Shown: positions 6,501 through 10,949 of the stretch, piece after piece | Numbering within the stretch: position 1 is the first letter of the stretch | Layout: every line of letters begins with the position of its first letter | NCBI GenBank assembly: GCA_943914435.1 | Contig: CALUBY010000011.1 | Location: forward strand, 1-15,535 | Reading direction: 5' to 3' | Length of the DNA stretch: 15,535 nucleotides | Source: an uncultured bacterium | GTDB taxonomy: Bacteria > Patescibacteriota > Minisyncoccia > Phycocordibacterales > Phycocordibacteraceae | Program-made: the position numbers and the translations under genes | Notes under the pieces: model-generated | Told to the model about the DNA's origin: nothing | What the model saw: only the letters and a program-made list of their open reading frames with translations | Databases searched by the model: none

Positions 6501-6520
6501 AAACTACATCTACCGATAGT

Positions 6521-6549
6521 CCTTCAGAAAAACTTTCTGAAGGTTTTTT
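6521..6549 (+). terminator. Terminator for the 98-aa gene
   Basis: 10-bp stem CCTTCAGAAA / TTTCTGAAGG with a 3-nt loop, followed by TTTTTTG on the + strand, ending 3 nt from the pilin stop. The two convergent terminators are interleaved, each lying beyond the other's gene end. Confidence 0.85.
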
Positions 6550-6552
6550 GTT

Positions 6553-7098
6553 TTATCCTGCGCACGCAACAGGACTACTTGTGTCGTTTTGTGCAGAGCC
6601 CGCCGTGCATTCTCCGTCTGGGTCTTCGGGACCATTCGTGTAATAGCAATAGGAACCATCTAGTCGTTCAAGCGGAATAAAAAGGAAATAGGCATCACTA
6701 CCTCCGTGGCCAAGATCGTGATCGGTCGAACAGTACTGATACCCTGCGGTGCCTTTTCCGTAGTACGGATCTGCAGAGACCTGGGGTATATAGCCATTGT
6801 CCCAAAGGTCATGGAACGTACTCTGAGTTTGATCATCGAGGCCATCATTATCCAAATCATCCCAGTCAGATGCAGCGTTTCCGGTGCGTCCGTCACGGGG
6901 GTATTCGCCAAACCTGAGATAGTACATTTCAAGTGCTTTCACTATCTGTTGTCCTTGCGAAAGACGTGCAGCATCACGTGCCTTCGACCGAGCAGTGTTC
7001 AGGCTTGCGAGCACCACCGAGGATAGTACGCCGATGATGGCGATGACGACGAGGAGTTCGATAAGGGTAAACCCTCGGAACGTTTTGTGAGCACTCAT
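6553..7098 (-). CDS. Type IV pilin / type II pseudopilin-like protein (GspG-like)
   Basis: Structural subunit of a type IV pilus or pseudopilus. Seen: class III prepilin leader MSAHKTFRG cut before F10, giving the mature start FTLIELLVVIAIIGVL with Glu at +5; hydrophobic N-terminal helix (10-32); helix continuing RSKARDAARLSQGQQIVKALEMYY as in GspG; and an acidic loop DWDDLDNDGLDD (78-89) resembling the calcium site of GspG-type pseudopilins. Four cysteines (123, 151, 164, 179) could form two disulfides. Mature length is about 172 aa. The ATG at 7098 is preferred over an in-frame ATG at 7176 because it gives a standard short leader peptide and has a -10-like box 10 nt upstream. It is divergent from pth. 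Prepilin peptidase and assembly ATPase are not in the window. Confidence 0.9.
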   Translation of the reverse strand: MSAHKTFRGFTLIELLVVIAIIGVLSSVVLASLNTARSKARDAARLSQGQQIVKALEMYYLRFGEYPRDGRTGNAASDWDDLDNDGLDDQTQSTFHDLWDNGYIPQVSADPYYGKGTAGYQYCSTDHDLGHGGSDAYFLFIPLERLDGSYCYYTNGPEDPDGECTAGSAQNDTSSPVACAG

Positions 7099-7108
7099 AC
7101 TAGGTTCC

Positions 7109-7136
7109 ACTCTACGTGTGTGAGTGTGGTGTGCAA
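7109..7136 (-). promoter_or_regulatory. Candidate promoter of the pilin gene
   Basis: On the minus strand TTGCAC, a 16-nt spacer, TAGAGT (4/6), then 10 nt to the ATG at 7098, giving a leader of only 3-4 nt. Both boxes are imperfect; the layout matches other starts in the window. Confidence 0.35.
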
Positions 7137-7189
7137 CCCTCTCGACTGAATAACTCGCGAACGTCGCGTAGAGCATGCTTTAGTCAGGA

Positions 7190-7198
7190 TGATAGAAT
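7190..7198 (+). promoter_or_regulatory. Extended -10 promoter of pth, near-leaderless
   Basis: TGA-TAGAAT (5/6), 8 nt, then ATG at 7207. No -35 and no SD are visible. Confidence 0.5.
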
Positions 7199-7206
7199 AA
7201 AGCCCA

Positions 7207-7806
7207 ATGGCATACGTGATTATGGGACTCGGGAATCCGGGGGGAGAATATGAGAAGACGCGGCATAATGCGGGAAGAATGGCCGCGGAACTTTTTGCCG
7301 CTCAGGAAGGGATTGGTGATTTTAAACTAAAGAAGATGGCGCACGCATCCGTTGCAGATGGTGCAATAGACGGAGTCAAAGTGCAGGTGGTGGTGCCTGA
7401 GGTGTTTATGAATGTTTCGGGAAAGGCGGCGCTTGCGTTTGTGAAATCAAAACCTGCAGCGAAGAAACTCTTGGTGATGCGTGATGATTTGGATCTGCCT
7501 CTTGGAGTCATAAAAATGACCACCTATGGACGCGGTGCAGGAGGACACAAAGGGGTAGAAAGTATTATGCGCGCTCTTAAGACAAAAGAGTTTGTGCAGA
7601 TTAAAATCGGCATTGCTGGTCAAACGAAGAAGGGAGAAACAAAAAAGATTTCAGGCGAAGAGAAGGTTATAAAACACGTGATTGGGAAATTTAAACCGAG
7701 CGAAGAAGCAGAGCTGAAAGCCATGCTTTTGAAAGCGAGCGAAGCCGCACGTTTGTTTGTGACTGACGGCGTTGAGAGGGCGATGCTTGTGGCTAATACG
7801 CGCTAG
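7207..7806 (+). CDS. pth: Peptidyl-tRNA hydrolase
   Basis: Cytoplasmic enzyme that releases tRNA from peptidyl-tRNAs that dropped off ribosomes. Seen: GLGNPG with N10; TRHNAG with H20, the catalytic His; FMN with N69 (E. coli N68); RDDLDLP with D93, which orients the catalytic His; and GRGAGGHKG. In the last motif H114 is kept, but the Asn of the usual GGHNG (E. coli N114) is Lys115 (codon AAA). That Asn is one of the conserved active-site residues contacting substrate, so the change is notable. The central inserted stretch QTKKGETKKISGEEK (about 139-153) is Lys-rich. Length 199 aa is normal. It stands alone with its own promoter, divergent from the pilin gene. Confidence 0.95.
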   Translation: MAYVIMGLGNPGGEYEKTRHNAGRMAAELFAAQEGIGDFKLKKMAHASVADGAIDGVKVQVVVPEVFMNVSGKAALAFVKSKPAAKKLLVMRDDLDLPLGVIKMTTYGRGAGGHKGVESIMRALKTKEFVQIKIGIAGQTKKGETKKISGEEKVIKHVIGKFKPSEEAELKAMLLKASEAARLFVTDGVERAMLVANTR

Positions 7807-7807
7807 C

Positions 7808-7836
7808 TTGCGCATACCTCGTTCTCCAAGCATACT
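7808..7836 (+). promoter_or_regulatory. Candidate promoter of the 105-aa orphan gene
   Basis: TTGCGC, a 17-nt spacer, CATACT (4/6), starting directly after the pth stop. Transcription would start near 7843 and leave a leader of about 24 nt carrying the SD. Confidence 0.4.
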
Positions 7837-7866
7837 CCGCGCAGAGTACGAAAAAGGGGGAAACGA

Positions 7867-8184
7867 ATGTCTTCTCAGGGTAAGGCGAACATTCCTATAG
7901 GTTCAGCTATCCAGCATCATATGATGGGGTTTCGAGTATTCAGAGACCTCGGGTACGTGCGATGCTCAGTCCCTGGAAAAGGGACTCGGATGGTGATAAC
8001 CGTAGAGATTAGTCCTCTGAACGGTAATCCCGCGCCACTCTCGGCAGGTGACTCGCTTGTGAAGTGGTGGGACAACAATCGCCATCTCGAGGACTGTCTC
8101 TCTAAGGTCATTCAGCGCTATGTACCTGACTTGACCACATGCACGGTGATACGTGTTGATGGAAAAGGGAATTGCCTGCCATAA
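7867..8184 (+). CDS. Orphan 105-aa protein of unknown function
   Basis: I do not recognise this protein. A strong purine SD (AAAAAGGGGG, 7851-7860) ends 6 nt before the ATG, which fixes the start and contrasts with the SD-less housekeeping genes. No signal peptide or TM. The sequence suggests alternating beta strands (MGFRVFRDLGYVRCSV, then GTRMVITVEISPL), a loop (NGNPAPLSAGD), and a helix around KWWDNNRHLEDCLSKVIQRYV, ending with a strand TCTVIRVDGKGN. Three cysteines in the body (42, 86, 95) and one near the end (103). It could be a small single-domain binding protein (speculative). It is convergent with rpsA, with a shared hairpin between them. Confidence 0.75.
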   Translation: MSSQGKANIPIGSAIQHHMMGFRVFRDLGYVRCSVPGKGTRMVITVEISPLNGNPAPLSAGDSLVKWWDNNRHLEDCLSKVIQRYVPDLTTCTVIRVDGKGNCLP

Positions 8185-8185
8185 T

Positions 8186-8216
8186 AACGAAAACGCCCGG
8201 AACACTGTTCCGGGCG
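8186..8216 (-). terminator. Terminator of rpsA (possibly bidirectional)
   Basis: Perfect 10-bp stem CGCCCGGAAC / GTTCCGGGCG with a 3-nt loop. The minus-strand tract TTTTCGTT suits rpsA. On the + side the tail CATTCTTAT is T-poor, so termination of the 105-aa gene would be weaker. Confidence 0.8.
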
Positions 8217-8239
8217 CATTCTTATATCCGAGAGATGGA

Positions 8240-9379
8240 CTACTTCTTCTTTGCGTCTGCGTAGGAGAGCGTCATGCGCTGATCCTTTGGTTCAAAGAGG
8301 GTAATCGAGAACGGATAGGTCTTGCCGAGCTCGAGCGCCTCACGGAGAGCAACCGGAGACTCGAATTCGCTGATGTGTACAAGACCCGCAACGCCTTCCT
8401 CGATGGAAGCAAGAGCGCCATGCTTGTTGTACTTGATGATGACACCAGAAACCTCCATACCCTTCTTGTAGCGGTCGCTCGCGGTCTTCCAAGGATTTTC
8501 CTTGAGTGCCTTTACAGAGAGAGATACCTTGCCATCCTTAACCTCGATAACCTTCACGGAGACCTTGTCGCCAACCTTGAAGAGTACGCGAGGATCCTCA
8601 ACGAGACCCCAGTCGAGTTCTGAGATGTGTACGAGACCCTCAAGACCAGTCTCAAGCTTTACAAAGACACCGAAATCAACGGCACCGGTAACCTCACCTT
8701 CAACAACATCACCTACCTGGTACTTGTCGATAAGGGATGCCTTCTCGTTCTCCTCGTCACCTGCGCGCTCAGAGAAGATAAGCTTACCTTCCTTTGCTTC
8801 AGCAGTAATGATGCGAACGGAGAGCTGGGTGCCAGTGAGTTTCTGAAGCTCGGAGAAAATCTTGTCCTTGTCGCCCTCGGGAACGCGAGGGTAGTGCTCT
8901 TTGGTGAGCTGGCTTGCCGGAAGGAAGCCCTGAATACCCTGCCAGGTGAGGATGAGTCCGCCCTTGTTCGCCTCGTCGACGGTAAGGGTGTATACGGTCT
9001 GTCCTGCAATAGCGAGTTCCGCCTCGCTCCAGATAGCAGCCTGACGAGCCTCCTTAAGAGAAAGCTCGATGTAGCCATCAAGACCAGCCGGGTCAACCAC
9101 TTTGGCGCTAATGGTGTCGCCAGGGTTTGCCTTGCGAAGTACGTCTGCCGCGTTCAAGTATTCGCGACCATAGATAATACCGGTTCCAAACGGAGGAAGG
9201 TCAACAAAGAGACGTCCACGGACGAGCTCAATGATAGTTCCTTCGACAAGATCCCCAACACGAGGTGGGGTAGCGATGCTGTCGATGAGGTTCTCCATTG
9301 GATGACCTGCTTCGACGGCAACCGTTGAAACGACGGGAGGAGCTTTGCGCTCTTCAGTCGCCTGCGTTTCTTCAGACAT
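8240..9379 (-). CDS. rpsA: Small ribosomal subunit protein bS1 with four S1 domains
   Basis: RNA-binding protein that helps mRNAs load on the 30S subunit. Seen: an acidic, disordered N-terminus (1-40), then four OB-fold S1 repeats at about 41-109, 122-206, 222-291 and 305-376. The third is closest to consensus (VGDVVEGEVTGAVDFGVFVKLETGLEGLVHISEL, 222-255), and the fourth has GLVHISEF (332-339). Length 379 aa resembles the four-domain proteins of Gram-positive and CPR bacteria rather than the six-domain E. coli form. Domain 1 begins VGDLVEGTIIELV and is well preserved. It is preceded by a 100-nt leader without an SD, consistent with the autogenous control known for rpsA elsewhere (inference). 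Confidence 0.93.
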   Translation of the reverse strand: MSEETQATEERKAPPVVSTVAVEAGHPMENLIDSIATPPRVGDLVEGTIIELVRGRLFVDLPPFGTGIIYGREYLNAADVLRKANPGDTISAKVVDPAGLDGYIELSLKEARQAAIWSEAELAIAGQTVYTLTVDEANKGGLILTWQGIQGFLPASQLTKEHYPRVPEGDKDKIFSELQKLTGTQLSVRIITAEAKEGKLIFSERAGDEENEKASLIDKYQVGDVVEGEVTGAVDFGVFVKLETGLEGLVHISELDWGLVEDPRVLFKVGDKVSVKVIEVKDGKVSLSVKALKENPWKTASDRYKKGMEVSGVIIKYNKHGALASIEEGVAGLVHISEFESPVALREALELGKTYPFSITLFEPKDQRMTLSYADAKKK

Positions 9380-9483
9380 GATAGTGAACGAGGGGTACGG
9401 TGCGACGGGTACTGACTGCCTTTCGGTATGTCAGGGATAGCCCGCTCGCGGTGTATCTAAGCCCTCGCGATAGCTAGAACCTA
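9380..9483 (-). promoter_or_regulatory. Structured 5' leader of rpsA
   Basis: About 104 nt without an ORF or an SD. One clear hairpin lies at 9412-9434: outer stem CTGAC/GTCAG, an internal loop, and an inner CC-GAAA-GG capped by a GNRA tetraloop (minus strand). The upstream part is GC-rich and can fold further. This arrangement would suit control by S1 binding to its own leader. Confidence 0.5.
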
Positions 9484-9495
9484 TCATATATATAG
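9474..9495 (-). promoter_or_regulatory. rpsA promoter/initiation element shared with the 98-aa gene
   Basis: On the minus strand CTATATATAT, then GA, then TAGGTTCTAG. Both 10-mers recur, without the GA, at 6061-6080 on the + strand. TATGAT at 9488-9483 is the best -10. No -35 is recognisable, because that region is the foot of the preceding terminator. Confidence 0.5.
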
Positions 9496-9497
9496 GT

Positions 9498-9537
9498 AAA
9501 GAAAAAGACCCCCTCCTGACGCTGTCAGAAGGGGGTC
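9498..9537 (-). terminator. Terminator of the small GC-rich transcription unit
   Basis: Stem GACCCCCT / AGGGGGTC continuing past one mismatch into CTGAC / GTCAG with a GCT loop. On the minus strand it is followed by TTTTTCTTT, leading straight into the rpsA promoter element. Confidence 0.85.
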
Positions 9538-9574
9538 CCGTAGTCGGCGCCGAGGCGTCAACTGATAAGGGCCG

Positions 9575-9724
9575 TCACTGAAGACGGATGATGCGACTGC
9601 CGCCGTCGATGGAGGCGCCGGCGCCCTGGTCGATGTGGCCGGTCGGGCCGCTGGTCATCAGGTCGTTGTTCAGATCCGATTCATTCAAGTGGCCGGTGTG
9701 GCCGGACGTACTGAGACGGTGCAT
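9575..9724 (-). CDS. Small 49-aa protein with SGxTGH repeat, unknown function
   Basis: I do not recognise this protein. The reading frame is open from 9799, but that ATG lies between the -35 and -10 boxes. The start at 9724 (MHRLSTSGHTGHLNESD) is chosen because GGGAG precedes it by 6 nt. It contains two related segments, SGHTGHLN and SGPTGHID, separated by an Asn/Asp/Leu stretch, then a Gly/Ala run (QGAGASIDGG) and the end SRIIRLQ. No TM segment, no cysteine. GC by hand count is 95/150 (63%), well above its flanks, and Gly codons are all GGC. Own strong promoter and terminator indicate an abundant transcript of about 270 nt. It could also be a structured RNA with a fortuitous frame, or a peptide precursor. 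Confidence 0.55.
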   Translation of the reverse strand: MHRLSTSGHTGHLNESDLNNDLMTSGPTGHIDQGAGASIDGGSRIIRLQ

Positions 9725-9780
9725 CGGTAGCTCCCATGTTCTAGCTTCAACATCCCGACTGCCGGGCTCAAAGCCTCTGT

Positions 9781-9809
9781 AAGATACCCCAGTCTTCATA
9801 TATTGTCAA
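9781..9809 (-). promoter_or_regulatory. Strong promoter of the small GC-rich unit
   Basis: On the minus strand TTGACA (perfect), a 17-nt spacer, TATCTT (4/6). Transcription should start at about 9774 and give a leader of about 50 nt before the ATG at 9724. Confidence 0.7.
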
Positions 9810-9811
9810 TA

Positions 9812-9897
9812 CCCCTCACGTGGGGATTGTTCTGAACGGAAACCCCCTAAAACAGGGGTCTTAACCCCTTAAGGAACAGGGTGCGCTACCTACCCCT
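9812..9897. repeat. Cluster of CCCCT boxes between divergent promoters
   Basis: CCCCT occurs at 9812-9816, 9844-9848, 9865-9869 and 9893-9897 on the + strand and at 9858-9854 on the minus strand. Short palindromes are interspersed (CCCC-N6-GGGG at 9812-9825, CCCCT-N5-AGGGG at 9844-9858, CCTTAAGG at 9867-9874). The cluster lies between the 49-aa unit and the MBL gene and may be a regulatory region (inference). Confidence 0.3.
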
Positions 9898-9909
9898 ACG
9901 CTTCTGCGG

Positions 9910-9915
9910 TATAAT
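9910..9915 (+). promoter_or_regulatory. Consensus -10 of the MBL-TM-gyrA operon
   Basis: Perfect TATAAT followed by 9 nt and the ATG at 9925, so the leader is only a few nt and has no SD. No clear -35 at the standard distance. Confidence 0.65.
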
Positions 9916-9924
9916 AGAAGCAAT

Positions 9925-10566
9925 ATGGTAATTACCCACCACGGCGGGCAGTGTTTCAAAGTAACGCAAGGCGACCTGACCCTCGTTTTTGATCCTATTT
10001 CTAAAAAGGGAACGCTTCCCGCGGTTCGCTTTGGTGCCGATATCGCTCTATCGTCGCGCCGTCACCCAGACATGAACGGGTTTGAGGAGGTTTCTTTCAA
10101 TGGAAAGGAACCATTTGTCATTGACGGGCCCGGTGAGTATGAGCAGTCCGGCGTACGGGTGCAGGGCTTCATGACCAAGAGTCAGTATGGTGTCGCGAAA
10201 GGAACACTCGACGCTATTAATACCGTGTATGCGGTTACACTTGAGGGCATGACCTTGGTGCACCTTGGTGCGCTCTCCGATACCGTGCTCTCGCATGAGG
10301 CTCGTGAGGCTATTGATGAAATCGATATTCTCTTCGTACCAATAGGTGGGGATGGCGTGCTCTCTCCTGCCGAGGCAAGTAAAATTGCGGTTACTCTACA
10401 GCCAAACATCATCATTCCGATGCATTACGATGGTATGGGTGAACCCACGTCCCTCGAGACTTTCCTCAAGGATGGAGCAAAAGAATGCGAAACCGTTGAT
10501 AAGCTCACGCTCAAAAAGAAAGACGCAGTCGAGAAAGACGGTGCTATCATTGTTATAAAGGCATAG
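9925..10566 (+). CDS. MBL-fold protein (UlaG/YycJ-like relative) with incomplete metal site
   Basis: A metallo-beta-lactamase-fold protein: it opens MVITHHGGQCFKV with the beta strands typical of UlaG-like hydrolases, has FVIDGPGEYE (64-73), a strand-turn VHLGALSD (112-119), VPIGGDGVLSPAEASKIA (138-155), and a late His in IIPMHYDG (163-170, H167). The usual THxHxDH motif aligns with SSRRHPDMNG (43-52): only H47 and D49 remain, the first His is Arg and the last is Met. The HxGD element is also altered. It may have lost hydrolase activity or use a different metal arrangement (inference); similar eroded relatives may be common in Parcubacteria. It is first in a tight operon, 2 nt before the TM protein, with gyrA following. 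Cytoplasmic; no signal peptide. Confidence 0.8.
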   Translation: MVITHHGGQCFKVTQGDLTLVFDPISKKGTLPAVRFGADIALSSRRHPDMNGFEEVSFNGKEPFVIDGPGEYEQSGVRVQGFMTKSQYGVAKGTLDAINTVYAVTLEGMTLVHLGALSDTVLSHEAREAIDEIDILFVPIGGDGVLSPAEASKIAVTLQPNIIIPMHYDGMGEPTSLETFLKDGAKECETVDKLTLKKKDAVEKDGAIIVIKA

Positions 10567-10568
10567 CT

Positions 10569-10940
10569 ATGGCAACAAGAATCGTCGAACACATTGAACG
10601 CCTTCGAGAGAAGCCCCATCATGTGCGGCACACCATAGCGTTTGGTGTGGCGTTTGGTTTTACGGGACTCGTTGCTTTGGTGTGGATGACGACGCTTGCA
10701 ACCTCCGGAACGCTCGCTCTTGCACCTCTTGAGCCCGTCGCCGAAGAAGACACTGCCACAAAGGCACTCACCGAATCCGCTTCTGCCTTTTCAAATCTCA
10801 TGGGTGCTGCAGGAGCCGCCTTTAGTGCCACGAGCACCGAGGCAGCACTAACGATTATTCAGACCAAAACATCGTCCACAATAGAGGCAAACGCATCTTC
10901 GTCTGCATCGGGCACCGGAAAGACCGTCATTCCTTTTTAA
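10569..10940 (+). CDS. Single-pass membrane protein of unknown function, between the MBL gene and gyrA
   Basis: I do not recognise a family. 123 aa: basic N-terminus with VEHIERLREKPHHVRH (6-21), one TM helix at about 21-43 (IAFGVAFGFTGLVALVWMTTL), then a long Ala/Ser/Thr-rich low-complexity tail without further TM segments. By the positive-inside rule the short N-terminus is cytoplasmic and the tail is outside. AAAGG, inside the end of the upstream gene, sits 7 nt before the ATG and may act as a weak SD. Spacers are 2 nt upstream and 9 nt to gyrA, so it is co-transcribed with gyrase; the reason is not evident from sequence. Confidence 0.75.
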   Translation: MATRIVEHIERLREKPHHVRHTIAFGVAFGFTGLVALVWMTTLATSGTLALAPLEPVAEEDTATKALTESASAFSNLMGAAGAAFSATSTEAALTIIQTKTSSTIEANASSSASGTGKTVIPF

Positions 10941-10949
10941 TACGAATTC

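Noticed and set aside
7099..7176. ATG at 7176 as the pilin start
   Set aside because: It would put 26 extra residues before a standard prepilin leader. The ATG at 7098 gives MSAHKTFRG-FTLIE, the usual form.
8627..9328. 233-codon + strand frame opposite rpsA
   Set aside because: Complement shadow of bS1, whose four S1 domains are clear. No recognisable domain or start signal.
9725..9799. Longer start (ATG at 9799) for the 49-aa protein
   Set aside because: That ATG lies in the spacer between TTGACA and TATCTT, upstream of the expected transcription start, so it would not be in the mRNA.
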